Notes: generated from the sequence alone by a model not told the origin. 64,000 bases of DNA from Saccharothrix sp. NRRL B-16348 (GCF_001280085.1 NZ_LGED01000231.1:82452-146451); one strand, 5' to 3'; shown: positions 33,149 through 42,193, counted from the stretch's first letter. Program-made: numbers and translations.

Positions 33149-34195
33149 TCACAGGTCGTCCCACCACCACGAGATGGCGGGGATCGGAAGGGGCTCCGTG
33201 CTCGGGTCGGACGGCCGCTCGGCCCAGCCCGGGTGAGGCGCGATGCCGTCGTAGCGGGGCACGTTGAGCGCCCAGTCGATGTTGCCGCGGATGGCGTGGC
33301 CGAGGCCGTCGAGGTAGGTCCGCAGCGCCTCGCTGACCGGCCGGGCCGTGACGATCTCGCGCAGCCGCAGGAAGCGCGTCATGACGCGGTCGCGCAGCCG
33401 CACCGCCTCCGCCGCCGCCTCGTCGCGCCGCAGGCCGCGGTGGTGGGCCAGCACGGTGACCAGGTTCGGGTAGTCGCGGCTCTCGCGCAGCTCGCGGTGC
33501 AGCGAGTGGAAGTCGTTGTCCCACGAGGCGACCGTGATCGCCATCTCGGTCAGCGCCCGCACCGCCGGCGAGTCCATCTCCGCGCCGGGCACCTCCGGGC
33601 CGTTGGCGATCTCCAGCAGCGCGATGGTCGGCGAGCCGCCCGCCGTCTGCAGGCGCAGGGCCGTGTACTCGGGCAGGTCCGGCAGGTGACCGCGGGCGCG
33701 GTTCGCGACCTGCCACGTCACCGAGAACAGCCACGCGCGGTGGGCGTCGGTGAAGCGCCGCGCCTGCGTCGGTGTGCGCAGCTCGTACATGCCGCGCACG
33801 ATGTCCTGCACGGACCGCGCGTACCGGTCGTCACCCGGGTCGCACCACGGCGCGTCCATCACGCGCTGCACCGCGCCCGCCATCGGCGGGAACCGCGCGG
33901 GGTCGTCGCCGAACCGGCCGGTGTCGCAGCGCCGGTCGTCGAAGATGAAACCCCAGTACACCCAGCGCACGGCGAGCTGGAGGCCGTCGTAGTCGGCGAA
34001 GGGCGCGAACCGGGCGTAGAACTCGGCGCTCAACGTGTGGCGCAGCGACTCGCGCTGCCGGTCGTCCGCCGCCAGGCCGACGCGCTCGACCCAGGCCAGC
34101 GCGTCGCGTTCCGACTCGGCGACGCGGGGGTGGATGGCGGCGTCGACCGGGCAGTAGAACGGGTGCAGGTCGATGGGCGCGTCGACGGTGGTCAC
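33149..34195 (-). CDS. Class I terpene synthase
   Basis: 348 residues. The aspartate-rich motif is FIFDDRRCD (D86, D87, D91) and the NSE/DTE motif is N227-D-F-H-S231-L-H-R-E235; an RY pair near 312 (NVPRYDG) completes the bacterial terpene cyclase set. GTG 34195 is chosen because it overlaps the DXS stop as GTGA; GTG 34204 is the alternative. It is coupled to a DXS gene and faces a prenyl diphosphate synthase plus ABC exporter. The chain length (C15 or C20) depends on that synthase. Confidence 0.93.
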   Translation of the reverse strand: MTTVDAPIDLHPFYCPVDAAIHPRVAESERDALAWVERVGLAADDRQRESLRHTLSAEFYARFAPFADYDGLQLAVRWVYWGFIFDDRRCDTGRFGDDPARFPPMAGAVQRVMDAPWCDPGDDRYARSVQDIVRGMYELRTPTQARRFTDAHRAWLFSVTWQVANRARGHLPDLPEYTALRLQTAGGSPTIALLEIANGPEVPGAEMDSPAVRALTEMAITVASWDNDFHSLHRELRESRDYPNLVTVLAHHRGLRRDEAAAEAVRLRDRVMTRFLRLREIVTARPVSEALRTYLDGLGHAIRGNIDWALNVPRYDGIAPHPGWAERPSDPSTEPLPIPAISWWWDDL

Positions 34196-35958
34196 GCCGT
34201 CCACCCCGGCAGGAAGCGGGCCACCGTGCGGGCGATGCCGGCGGCGTCCAGGTCGTGCATGCGGAGGATGTCGGCACGCGAGCCGTGCGGCAGGAAGTCG
34301 TGGGGCAGGCCGAGGACGCGGATCCGGCGGCTCAGCCCGGCCTCGCGCAGCGCCGCGGCGACGGCCTCACCGATCCCGCCAGCGCGTACGCCGTCCTCCA
34401 CGCACACCACGACCCGGTGCTCGGCGGCCAACGCCACCACCGCCGGGTCGACCGGGGTCACCCAGCGCGGGTCGCACACGGTCACGCCGATGCCCTCGCC
34501 GGCGAGCGCCACGGCGGCGGCCACCCCGTCGGCCGCGAGCCCGCCGACGGTCACCAGCAGCACGTCCCGCCGGGACGACCGGTGCAGCACGTCCACCCCG
34601 CCGAGCCGGTCGACCGCGGCGACGTCCGCGCCGATCGCGCCCTTGGGGAAGCGGACCGCGGTCGGCCCGTCGTCGGCGACCGCCTCGTCCAGCAGGTCCC
34701 GCAACCGCGTGCCGTCGCGTGGCGCGGCCACCCGCATCCCGGGCACGACGCGCAGCAGCGCCAGGTCCCACGCGCCGTGGTGGCTGGGACCGTCCTCGCC
34801 GGTCACCCCGGCCCGGTCGAGCACGAACGTCACCGGCAGCCGGTGCAGCGCCACGTCCATCAGCACCTGGTCCGCCGCACGGGTCAGGAACGTCGAGTAC
34901 ACCGCCACCAACGGCCGCAGCCCGCCCATGGCCAGGCCCGCCGCGCACGTGACGGTGTGCTGCTCGGCGATCCCGGTGTCGAGCACCCGATCGGGGAACG
35001 CCTCGGCGAACGCGGTCAACCCGGTCGGGTGCAGCATGGCCGCGGTCAGGCACACCAGGTCCGGGTGCCGGTCGGCGAGCACCAGCAGGTGCTGCCCGAA
35101 CACCGACGTCCACCCCGGACCGCGGGCGGCCGACGGCGCGGACACGGCGTGCAGGTGGTCCACCGGATCGTTCTCCGCCGGAGGGTGACCCTTGCCCTTC
35201 TCGGTCACGCAGTGCACGACCACCGGACGTCGCAACACCTTCGCGGCGGTCAGCGCCTCCTCCACCCGGACGACGTCGTGCCCGTCGACCGGGCCGAGGT
35301 AGGCCAGCCCGAACTCGGCGAACACGCCTCCGCCACCGCCCGCGCGCAGGGCGGCGAGGTGCCTGCCCACCGCGCCCGCGGTCGGCGCGTACGACCGCCC
35401 GTTGTCGTTGAGGACCACCACCACCGGGTGGTCGACGCCGCCGAGGTTGTTCAACGCCTCCCACGCCATGCCGCCGGTGAGCGCGCCGTCGCCGACGACC
35501 GCCACCACGTGCCGGTCGTGCTCGCCGCGCAGCCGCGCCGCGCGCGCCAGACCGTCCGCATAGGACAGTGCGGTGGACGCGTGCGAGTTCTCCACCAGGT
35601 CGTGCGGCGACTCCGCCCGGCTGGGGTAGCCGGACAGGCCGCCCTCGCGGCGCAGGTCGGCGAACCCGTCGGCCCGACCGGTGAGCATCTTGTGCACGTA
35701 GGACTGGTGCCCGGTGTCGAACACGATCCGGTCGTGCGGCGACCGGAACACCCGGTGCAGTGCCAGGGTCAGCTCGACCACCCCGAGGTTCGGCCCCAGG
35801 TGGCCACCCGTGCGGCCCACCGTCTCGACCAGGCGTGTCCTGAGCTCGCGCGCCAACCCGTCCAGCGCGTCGCGCGGCAGGCCGGGCAGGTCGGCCGGAC
35901 CGGCGATCGGTCGCGCCGGCGCCCGGACGGTCCTGGGCAGGGTGGTGGTGTCGGTCAT
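34192..35958 (-). CDS. dxs: 1-deoxy-D-xylulose-5-phosphate synthase
   Basis: 588 residues of thiamine-diphosphate enzyme. The ThDP motif is [17 protein letters not shown]; other conserved blocks are [19 protein letters not shown] with the catalytic Glu, and [15 protein letters not shown] 35958 has GGAGTGG upstream. It makes DXP from pyruvate and G3P, the first MEP-pathway step. A DXS encoded immediately before a terpene synthase and overlapping it by 4 nt looks like a dedicated, precursor-boosting copy rather than the housekeeping one. Confidence 0.95.
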   Translation of the reverse strand: MTDTTTLPRTVRAPARPIAGPADLPGLPRDALDGLARELRTRLVETVGRTGGHLGPNLGVVELTLALHRVFRSPHDRIVFDTGHQSYVHKMLTGRADGFADLRREGGLSGYPSRAESPHDLVENSHASTALSYADGLARAARLRGEHDRHVVAVVGDGALTGGMAWEALNNLGGVDHPVVVVLNDNGRSYAPTAGAVGRHLAALRAGGGGGVFAEFGLAYLGPVDGHDVVRVEEALTAAKVLRRPVVVHCVTEKGKGHPPAENDPVDHLHAVSAPSAARGPGWTSVFGQHLLVLADRHPDLVCLTAAMLHPTGLTAFAEAFPDRVLDTGIAEQHTVTCAAGLAMGGLRPLVAVYSTFLTRAADQVLMDVALHRLPVTFVLDRAGVTGEDGPSHHGAWDLALLRVVPGMRVAAPRDGTRLRDLLDEAVADDGPTAVRFPKGAIGADVAAVDRLGGVDVLHRSSRRDVLLVTVGGLAADGVAAAVALAGEGIGVTVCDPRWVTPVDPAVVALAAEHRVVVCVEDGVRAGGIGEAVAAALREAGLSRRIRVLGLPHDFLPHGSRADILRMHDLDAAGIARTVARFLPGWTA

Positions 35959-36385
35959 CAGGCCACTCCGTGTGGTGCGAAAGCCCTTGCGGCAACGTGG
36001 GATGAGGCGAACGTGCCGCACTCGGACCGGCCGGTACAAGCGCGCCGACGCGTTTCACGCGAACGAGATCGCAGGTGCCACACGGACGAGTGCGTGTCGT
36101 TCCCGGAAATCGGGGAAGCGGCGTTCCCCAGCGTCGTCGGGAACGCGTCACCCCACGTCAAAGGGCGGATGTGCGGGCGAGAAGCGCAGGTGGGACCGGT
36201 CCGTCCGCCCCCGAACGGGGTCGCCGGCCCTCGTGGGCCGCCGGTGCCGCCCCACCGGTGTTAGCTTCGGAGCGCCCGGGAAGTGACCACGTCCGACCGC
36301 CGGAACGTGACCGTGTGCACCCACCGCGCTCCCCGCTCCCCGCGTCCTCGCCGGAACCGGTCTTGTTCGCGCCTGTGGAGGTTCC
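35959..36385. other. Divergent control region between dxs and prenyl synthase
   Basis: 427 nt with no convincing gene. It holds a nested inverted repeat: outer arms CGTTCCCG (36098-36105) and CGGGAACG (36138-36145), inner arms GGGGAA (36112-36117) and TTCCCC (36124-36129). RBS GTGGAGG lies before ATG 36386. Promoters for both halves of the terpenoid cluster must be here, but no clear -35/-10 pair was fixed. Confidence 0.5.
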
Positions 36386-37468
36386 ATGACTGTCATCGAC
36401 GCCGTGCGCGGCGACCTCGCCGAGGTCCGCGCGCAGGTGGACGCGACGCTCGACCGCTTCCTGGTGGAGAAGGCGCGCACCGCGCCCGACCCGTGCCTGC
36501 CGCCGCTGGTGGAGGTGCTGCGGGAGTTCGTGGCCGGCGGCAAGCGGCTGCGCCCCATGTTCTGCCACTGCGGTTTCCTCGCCGCGGGCGGCTCGCCCGA
36601 CGACCGCGCGGTGACCTGGACCGGCGCGGCGTTGGAGATGTTCCACACCTTCGCGCTGGTGCACGACGACATCATGGACCGCTCCGCGCTGCGCCGCGGC
36701 CGCCCGACCGTGCACCGGGTGCTCGCCGAGCGGTTCCTCGGCGACCACCACGACGACGGGACGTCGGCCGAGCGGTTCGGCGTGAGCCTCGCCATCCTGG
36801 CGGGTGACCTGTGCTTCACGTGGACTGACGAGATGCTGGACCGGGCCGGCGTGGACCACGCGCGGTGGCGCGAGGTGCGGGCGCTGCTGCACACCATGCG
36901 CACCGAGCTGATCGCCGGGCAGTACCTGGACCTGGGCGGCGACCCGCGGTCCACGGCGGACCCGGTGCGGTCGGCGTGGCGGATCATCCGGCTCAAGACC
37001 GCCCGGTACACGGTCGAGTTGCCGCTGCGCATCGGCGCGGCGCTGGCCGGCGGCGACGCGGCGGTCATGCGGGCGTGCGGCGCGTACGGGCGGCCGGTCG
37101 GTGAGGCGTACCAGCTCCGCGACGACCTGCTCGGGGTGTTCGGCGACCCCAAGGTGACCGGCAAGCCGGACCTGGACGACCTGCGCGCCGGCAAGCCGAC
37201 CGTGCTGATGGCGCTGGCCCGGCAGCAGGCCACCCCCGAGCAGCGCGCGGTGATCTCGGCCCTGCACGGCGATCCGGAGCTGGACGAGGAACAAGCCGAG
37301 CGGCTGCGCGACGTGGTGGTCTCGACCGGCGCCGCGGCGCGGGTGGAGCGGCTGATCACGATCCGCGCCGACCGGGCGCTGGGCGCGTTGCGCTCGTCGT
37401 CCATGGACCGGGCCGCCAAGGCGCCGCTGGCCGAGCTGGTCGCCCACGCGACCCGCCGCGCCCGGTGA
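36386..37468 (+). CDS. Polyprenyl diphosphate synthase (GGPP/FPP type)
   Basis: 360 residues. First aspartate-rich motif DDIMD (D94-D98) and second DDLLGVFGD (from D246), as in trans-isoprenyl diphosphate synthases. Residues just before the first motif (ALEMFHTFALVHDD) include aromatic positions that set product length, so C15 and C20 products are both possible. It starts the rightward half of the terpenoid cluster; its stop overlaps the ABC gene by GTGA. Confidence 0.93.
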   Translation: MTVIDAVRGDLAEVRAQVDATLDRFLVEKARTAPDPCLPPLVEVLREFVAGGKRLRPMFCHCGFLAAGGSPDDRAVTWTGAALEMFHTFALVHDDIMDRSALRRGRPTVHRVLAERFLGDHHDDGTSAERFGVSLAILAGDLCFTWTDEMLDRAGVDHARWREVRALLHTMRTELIAGQYLDLGGDPRSTADPVRSAWRIIRLKTARYTVELPLRIGAALAGGDAAVMRACGAYGRPVGEAYQLRDDLLGVFGDPKVTGKPDLDDLRAGKPTVLMALARQQATPEQRAVISALHGDPELDEEQAERLRDVVVSTGAAARVERLITIRADRALGALRSSSMDRAAKAPLAELVAHATRRAR

Positions 37469-38100
37469 GCGGCATGTCCACACCGGACTTCACGCTGCGC
37501 GCGGTCGACCTGCACAAGGCGTTCGGCACGCGCCAAGTCCTCCGCGGCGTCGACTTCTCGTTGAAGCGCGGGGAGATCATGGGCATCATCGGCGAGAACG
37601 GCGCGGGCAAGACGACGTTGCTGCGGGTGCTCTCCGGCGAACTGAAGGCCGACCGCGGCGCCGTCGTGCACCGCGACCGGCTCGGCTACTGCCCGCAGCG
37701 GATCGTGGTCAACGACGAGCTGACCGTGGAGCAGCACCTGCGCTACTTCCAGTGCGCCTACCGGCTGACGTCGCTCGAACGGGCGCAGGAGCTGGTGGAG
37801 CGGCTGGACCTGGCCCGCTACCGGCGCACCAAGGCGGGCGTGCTCAGCGGCGGCACCCGGCAGAAGCTGAACCTCGTGCTGGCGCTCATGCACGACCCGG
37901 GCGTGGTGCTCATGGACGAGCCGTACCAGGGCTTCGACTGGGACAACTACCTCGCGTTCTGGTCGATCACCAAGGAGCTGCGCGACCGCGGCCAGTCGGT
38001 GCTCGTCATCTCGCACATCGCGCACGACGTGGAGCGGTTCGACCGGCTGCACCGGCTGCGCGGCGGACAGGTCGTCGAAGAGGCGGGGGTGACGACATGA
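37465..38100 (+). CDS. ABC transporter ATP-binding protein
   Basis: 211 residues. Walker A GENGAGKTT (43-51), signature LSGGTRQ (about 131-137), Walker B VVLMDEP (about 151-157) and a His switch ISHIAHD are present. GTG start within the GTGA overlap. Its 4-nt ATGA overlap with the permease gene indicates a two-component exporter. Encoded with prenyl synthase, it probably exports the terpenoid product or confers self-resistance. Confidence 0.92.
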   Translation: MSGMSTPDFTLRAVDLHKAFGTRQVLRGVDFSLKRGEIMGIIGENGAGKTTLLRVLSGELKADRGAVVHRDRLGYCPQRIVVNDELTVEQHLRYFQCAYRLTSLERAQELVERLDLARYRRTKAGVLSGGTRQKLNLVLALMHDPGVVLMDEPYQGFDWDNYLAFWSITKELRDRGQSVLVISHIAHDVERFDRLHRLRGGQVVEEAGVTT

Positions 38101-39167
38101 GCGTTCTCACGTCGGTCGTGTCGGACTTCAAGGCGTACAAGGCGTCGCTGGACGACCAGACGACGTGGCAGGCGTCGTTGCTGAAGGCGATCGGGTTCGA
38201 GGTCGCGCAGCACGTGCGCAACCGGCTGGCGCTGGCGCTGGTGGTGTTCTTCATCCCGGTGTGGCTGGGGATCGTGCGCGCGATCATCCCGTCCGACACC
38301 GTCGAGTACCACTCGCGGGTGACGCGGGGGCCGTTGCCGGTGAACGCCAACGAGCTCGCCATGGTGTCCGGCGCGATCAACGCGGTGACGTTGATCATCG
38401 GGTTCATGATGTTCGCCGCGGTGCGCCGGTCGAGCGCGTTCGACCAGCGGCTCGTGCTGGCCGGTCACTCGCGGGCGTGCCTGCTGGCGGCCAAGCTCGT
38501 CGGCCTGCTGCTGGTGTCGGCGGTCGTCGCGGGCTACGCCGGGCTGGTCATGGCGATGTACTGGGACCCCGTGCAGCCCGGGCTGATGACGCTCAGCCTG
38601 TTCACCAGCGGTCTGACGTACGGCGGGCTCGGCATCGTGCTGGGGCTCGCGCTGTCCACCGAGCTGGCGGGCATGTTCGTGATCATCATGGTGTCGCTGG
38701 TGGACGTGATGGTGCAGAACCCGATCATCAACCCGGCCGACACGCAGGCCGTGGTGCGGTTCCTGCCGACGTACGGGTCGATGCAGGCGGGGGCGGCGGC
38801 CGGGTTCACGTCGCGGGGGGCGGTCGGGTACGCGTCGCTCGGGTTGGTGTGGTTGACGGCGTTCGGGTTGATCGGGTTGGTGGCTTTTCAGCGGCGCACC
38901 AGGGATCACGCGCGGCACGCGCCGTCGGCTGAGCCGGCGGCGGCGGTGACGGTGTCGACGCGGGCGGATGGGTCGTTGGTGGTGACGTCGATGGCCGGGC
39001 CGGTGGTGTTGTGCACGCGGTTGGCGCAGTGTCCGGTGGGGTGTGAGGCGCCGGCGGGGGTGTCGGCAGCGGCGGTCTCGTCGGCGGGGGCAGGTGCGGT
39101 GGCGGGGGCAGGGGCAGGGGCGGCGCCGGCGAGGCCGCGGCGGACGCGGCGGGCGGCGACGTCTTGA
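38097..39167 (+). CDS. ABC transporter permease (ABC-2 type)
   Basis: 356 residues with six predicted membrane segments between about 45 and 265 (for example LALALVVFFIPVWLGIV, LVGLLLVSAVVAGYAGLVM, GMFVIIMVSLVDVM). The C-terminal ~75 residues are a cytoplasmic Ala/Arg/Ser-rich tail with three Cys (VLCTRLAQCPVGCE) that is unusual for such a permease and low-complexity at its end. It is the membrane partner of the ATP-binding protein just upstream. Confidence 0.87.
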   Translation: MSVLTSVVSDFKAYKASLDDQTTWQASLLKAIGFEVAQHVRNRLALALVVFFIPVWLGIVRAIIPSDTVEYHSRVTRGPLPVNANELAMVSGAINAVTLIIGFMMFAAVRRSSAFDQRLVLAGHSRACLLAAKLVGLLLVSAVVAGYAGLVMAMYWDPVQPGLMTLSLFTSGLTYGGLGIVLGLALSTELAGMFVIIMVSLVDVMVQNPIINPADTQAVVRFLPTYGSMQAGAAAGFTSRGAVGYASLGLVWLTAFGLIGLVAFQRRTRDHARHAPSAEPAAAVTVSTRADGSLVVTSMAGPVVLCTRLAQCPVGCEAPAGVSAAAVSSAGAGAVAGAGAGAAPARPRRTRRAATS

Positions 39168-39245
39168 TGTCCGGCACAGCTCCGCGTCGGATTCGCGGCG
39201 CGGTGGTTCCGTTGTTGGAAGTGCGACACCGTTGGAGGCGACACC

Positions 39246-39545
39246 ATGCGATTCACGCGAGTCAGTGGACTGGCCGGGTTGGTCACGGCGGCGGCCCTGT
39301 TCGGGTTCGGGTTCGGGCCGCAGGCCGGGGCGGATCCGTTGCAGGAGCAGATGGGCGCGGTGCAGGGGCAGGCGTGCGGGTACGGCGTCGGTTTCCTCGG
39401 CACCACGCCGTTCGCGCCGATGGTCGGTGTGGCTTGTACACCGCCGCAGGGGGGTGGGGCACCCGTTGAGATGCCTGTCGAGGCGCTGGCGGAGGAAGCG
39501 ATGCCGGTGGATGTCATGCCCGAGGACGTCATGCCGGCTGAGTAG
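39246..39545 (+). CDS. Small secreted protein, 99 aa
   Basis: Signal peptide (MRFTRVSGLAGLVTAAALFG, cut near ADP at residue 29), then a mature part with two Cys (GQACGYGVGF and GVACTPP) and an acidic C-terminus with an EAMPVDVMPEDVMPAE repeat. RBS TTGGAGG precedes the ATG. Actinobacterial secreted proteins of this size with a paired-Cys GYG segment are common; function unknown. Confidence 0.68.
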   Translation: MRFTRVSGLAGLVTAAALFGFGFGPQAGADPLQEQMGAVQGQACGYGVGFLGTTPFAPMVGVACTPPQGGGAPVEMPVEALAEEAMPVDVMPEDVMPAE

Positions 39546-39593
39546 GTGATGTGCCGGCCTGGCGTGCTGGAGTGAGGGTCGGTGGTGCTGTTC

Positions 39594-39699
39594 GGCTCGA
39601 TTTGACATGGGGCCCTTACGGGCACTCCAGGCAGGCCAAAGCCGGCAGGCCCGGCGGGGTAAAGCGTCCCGCCAGCCCGAACCCATGTCAAATCGGGCC
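39594..39699. mobile_element. MITE-like palindromic element, 106 bp
   Basis: GGCTCGATTTGACATGGG (39594-39611) has its inverted copy at 39682-39699 with one mismatch, the inner 14 bp being exact. The interior contains further hairpins, for example GGCGGG at 39652-39657 facing TCCCGCC. No coding. It is either a miniature inverted-repeat element or a structured RNA-type repeat; copy number cannot be tested here. It lies directly upstream of a decayed HAD gene. Confidence 0.6.
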
Positions 39700-39738
39700 T
39701 CTGCGGGGGTGTGGCGGGTCCGATGTAGCGTCGGTTGG

Positions 39739-40073
39739 GTGAGGCCGTTGTTGTTGCTGGGTGTGGATGGGCCGTTGTTTCCGTTTGCCGCTCGCACGCC
39801 GCCGGACGGGTTTGTGGAGCACCGGTGGCGGTTGTACCGGTGGGGCGGGCGGTGCAGCGGGTCTGGTTGAACCCGGCGCACGGGCCGGCGGTTGGGCGGT
39901 TTGCCAGGGAGCGGCCGTTGGTGTGGTTGGACGATGATTTTGACCTGTTCCCGACTGCGCGGCGGGCGTTCCTCGATCGTCGTCGTGACCCGACTGCCCT
40001 CATAGCGGTCGATCCGGCTACTGGCATTACGGCTGATCACTTGGCGGCGGTGGAAGTGGCGCTCCGGTCCTAG
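39739..40073 (+). pseudogene. HAD-like hydrolase pseudogene
   Basis: GTG 39739 (7 nt after TAGCGT at 39726-39731) begins VRPLLLLGVDGPLFPFAARTPP, the start of the actinobacterial HAD-domain family, but the first catalytic Asp of DVDG is Gly. The frame shifts near 39840-39855; RVWLNPAHGPAV and PLVWLDDDFDLFPTARR continue in another frame to 40073. About 50 residues between NPAHGPAV and WLDDDF present in relatives are missing. It is thus a decayed gene with an intact promoter. Confidence 0.8.
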
Positions 40074-41242
40074 CGCAGGTGGTGGTCGAAGAAGGTGACC
40101 ACGTGGCGGCGGACGGTTGGTACGGCGACGGTTGGGTCGATGGTGCCGACCATCGCGGCGAGTCCGATGGTGTCCATCAGGCCTGCGGCGTGCATTTGTG
40201 GTGCTGTGGCGGCGAAGTCGGTCAACGTCCAGTGGTTGGCGTCGGCGAGAATGTGCTGTTGGACGCCGTGGTGGGTGAGCATTGCGGACCACGCGCGGCG
40301 GTAGCGGTCGGTTTGGAAGCCCTCGGTGCCGAGCAGCAGCAACGGGCGGTTGACCCCGTGCTGGGCGACGGGCAGGAGTTCGCCGTCCTGGCCGGGCTGC
40401 TCCGGGTGGTAGTCCAGGAAGCCCTCCATGTTGATCGCGGCGTCGATTCGGCGGCCTTGGTCCTCGTGCATGGCCTCGGCGGCGATCGTGCCGCCCAGGC
40501 CTTGGCCGTACAGGCCGATCCGGCGCAGGTCGAGGGTGCGGGCGAGGTTCTTCGGGAGGGTGCGGCCCTCGGCGTCGGGGTTGCCGCCTGAGGCCAGGAT
40601 CTCCAGTTGGTCGAGTACGAAGGCGGTGTCCGTGAGGCGGGTGGCGATCACGGCTCGGTAGAGCGCCGGATCGGTGCTGGGGTCGCCAGGCAGGGCGAAC
40701 CGCCGCGGGCCGGTCGGCAGGTCGACGCTGAAGACCTCGCCGGGGTGGTCGACCGTCACGACGACGTAGCCGCGGCTCGCCAGTTCCTCGGCGGTGGTGG
40801 TGCCGAACGCGCGTGGCTCCGACAGGCCGGGGCTGTAGAGGACGACCGGTCGGCGGGTGGGGCGGGCCGGTGCGTCCACGTGTGAGTGGGTGAGGGTGGC
40901 GGCCCAGTCGACGCCGCTCGTCGGCAGGTGCTTGAACGCCACCGGCGCGTACCACGAGAAGTCCGCTGCGGCGGTCGGGGTCAGCTGTGGTGCGACCGGG
41001 TGGTCGCGGACGTTCAGCGCCGGGTAGTGCACCGAGATCACCACGTCGCGGGGCCTGCCGTCGGTGGACCACGGGTCCGGGCGGTCGGCGTCCACCAGGT
41101 GCAGCGTGGTGACGCCGACGTGGTGCGGGCCGGTCGGCGAGGGCAGGGTCAAGGTCAGGTTCTGGTCCGCCTCGGCGACGCCGGTCAAGGTCGCGGTGAG
41201 GACGGCCAGGGCTGCTATGGACACACTCGTCCTGTGGAGCAT
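40070..41242 (-). CDS. Secreted PAF-acetylhydrolase-like protein lacking the nucleophile Ser
   Basis: 390 residues. Signal peptide (cut near AEA, residue 25), then an alpha/beta hydrolase fold like platelet-activating-factor acetylhydrolases (VVLYSPGLSEPRAFGTTTAE, INMEGFLDY, DANHWTLTDF). The nucleophile elbow GxSxG is G246-Q-G248-L-G250, so the catalytic Ser is Gly. Candidate Asp (near 277) and His (near 342) are kept. It may be inactive, a binding protein, or use another nucleophile. RBS GGGGGAG precedes ATG 41242. It follows the MerR gene by 20 nt and is likely its operon partner. Confidence 0.82.
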   Translation of the reverse strand: MLHRTSVSIAALAVLTATLTGVAEADQNLTLTLPSPTGPHHVGVTTLHLVDADRPDPWSTDGRPRDVVISVHYPALNVRDHPVAPQLTPTAAADFSWYAPVAFKHLPTSGVDWAATLTHSHVDAPARPTRRPVVLYSPGLSEPRAFGTTTAEELASRGYVVVTVDHPGEVFSVDLPTGPRRFALPGDPSTDPALYRAVIATRLTDTAFVLDQLEILASGGNPDAEGRTLPKNLARTLDLRRIGLYGQGLGGTIAAEAMHEDQGRRIDAAINMEGFLDYHPEQPGQDGELLPVAQHGVNRPLLLLGTEGFQTDRYRRAWSAMLTHHGVQQHILADANHWTLTDFAATAPQMHAAGLMDTIGLAAMVGTIDPTVAVPTVRRHVVTFFDHHLR

Positions 41243-41262
41243 TTCTCCCCCGTTTGTGTTTT

Positions 41263-42045
41263 TCAGTCGGTTGACAGGGCTGCGTACATGCGGGCCAAGT
41301 AGTCCCACAGTTCGTCGCCCAGGTCGTCGACCCGTTGGTCCGGCAGCACGTCCCGCAGCACGCCGTGGCCGCTCTCGCGGAAGAACGCGCTCATCGAGCG
41401 CAGGATCTCCCGGTCGCCGGCGGCGAACGTCTCGCCGACGTCGACCAGCCGTCGAGCGGTCCGGCGGACTTCCGGGTCGTCCACCGGGTCGCCCGCGCGG
41501 TAGTGCCCGACGATCTTCGCGAGCACGTCGCGCCATTCCTCGTCGAGCTTCTTCCGGGCGTCCGGACCGATCTCGAAGGCGTGCTGGTCCAGGAATTCGC
41601 GTTGGTCCCGGGTGAGGTGACCGTCGAAGACCGTGGTGCTGCCCAGCAAGGCGAGGAGCCGGTCCGGGTCCGGCCGGGTCGGGCTGGTCAGCTGGGCGAG
41701 CAGGCCCCTCGTCTGGCGGCGCAACGCGTTGAGCCGCCACACCTGCTCGTCCAGCTGGGCCAGGTGCCCGGCGAGCACCCCGGCGAGCGGTCCCGGGTCG
41801 GACGTGCCCGCGAGCACGCCGCCGATCTCGTCCAGCGACATGCCGAGCTGCCGCAGCAGCCGGATCTGGTAGAGCCGGTGCAGGTCGGCCTCGGTGTAGC
41901 GGCGGTGGCCGGACGGCGTGCGCTCGCTCGGCCGCAGCAGGCCGAGTTCGTCGTAGTGGTGCAGCGTCCGCACGGTCATCCCGGCGACCTTGGCCAGCGC
42001 GCCGACGCTCCACCGCGGCTGGTCGAGCCCCCCTTCAGCGCTCAT
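41263..42045 (-). CDS. MerR-family regulator with TipAS domain
   Basis: 260 residues. MerR winged helix (about 12-80; VRTLHHYDELGLLRPS, RRYTEADLHRLYQI), a coiled-coil dimer helix, and a C-terminal TipAS antibiotic-recognition domain (about 145-255; FDGHLTRDQREFLDQHAFEI, EWRDVLAKIVGHYRAG). TipAS-type regulators bind thiopeptides and other compounds. A promoter with 19-bp spacing and a dyad precedes it, as expected for autoregulation. The start ATG 42045 is 7 nt after the -10, so the mRNA is probably leaderless. It lies upstream of the PAF-acetylhydrolase-like gene. Confidence 0.92.
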   Translation of the reverse strand: MSAEGGLDQPRWSVGALAKVAGMTVRTLHHYDELGLLRPSERTPSGHRRYTEADLHRLYQIRLLRQLGMSLDEIGGVLAGTSDPGPLAGVLAGHLAQLDEQVWRLNALRRQTRGLLAQLTSPTRPDPDRLLALLGSTTVFDGHLTRDQREFLDQHAFEIGPDARKKLDEEWRDVLAKIVGHYRAGDPVDDPEVRRTARRLVDVGETFAAGDREILRSMSAFFRESGHGVLRDVLPDQRVDDLGDELWDYLARMYAALSTD

Positions 42046-42052
42046 GCGACCG

Positions 42053-42083
42053 ACCCTAGGACCTCACGTGACGTCAGGTTCAA
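42053..42083 (-). promoter_or_regulatory. MerR-type autoregulated promoter
   Basis: On the minus strand TTGAAC (42083-42078) and TAGGGT (42058-42053) are separated by 19 nt. The spacer contains an imperfect dyad ACCTCACGTGACGTCAGGT (42061-42079, plus strand). Confidence 0.75.
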
Positions 42084-42124
42084 GTCTTTTCACGAACGGG
42101 TGACCGTGGCAGGCTCTGGTAGGG

Positions 42125-42163
42125 ATTTCTACCAAGTGGTAGAAATTTGTGGGAGCGCTTCCA
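42125..42163. promoter_or_regulatory. Tandem operators upstream of the isomerase operon
   Basis: A perfect palindrome with arms ATTTCTACCA and TGGTAGAAAT around AG (42125-42146), then TGGGAGCGCTTCCA (42150-42163), one base from the CebR/LacI box. They are 31-69 nt upstream of ATG 42194 and suggest dual control. Confidence 0.7.
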
Positions 42164-42193
42164 TGCACGCCAACGCGACGTCAGGAGCCCGTG

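Noticed and set aside
35958..36161. 67-codon minus-strand frame between dxs and the prenyl synthase
   Set aside because: No RBS, no family, mixed codon bias; treated as noncoding.
37947..41072. Very long minus-strand open frame of over 1,000 codons
   Set aside because: Runs antisense to the ABC permease, secreted protein and HAD pseudogene; composition is Pro/Arg-rich. Only the PAF-acetylhydrolase-like frame at 40070-41242 is real.
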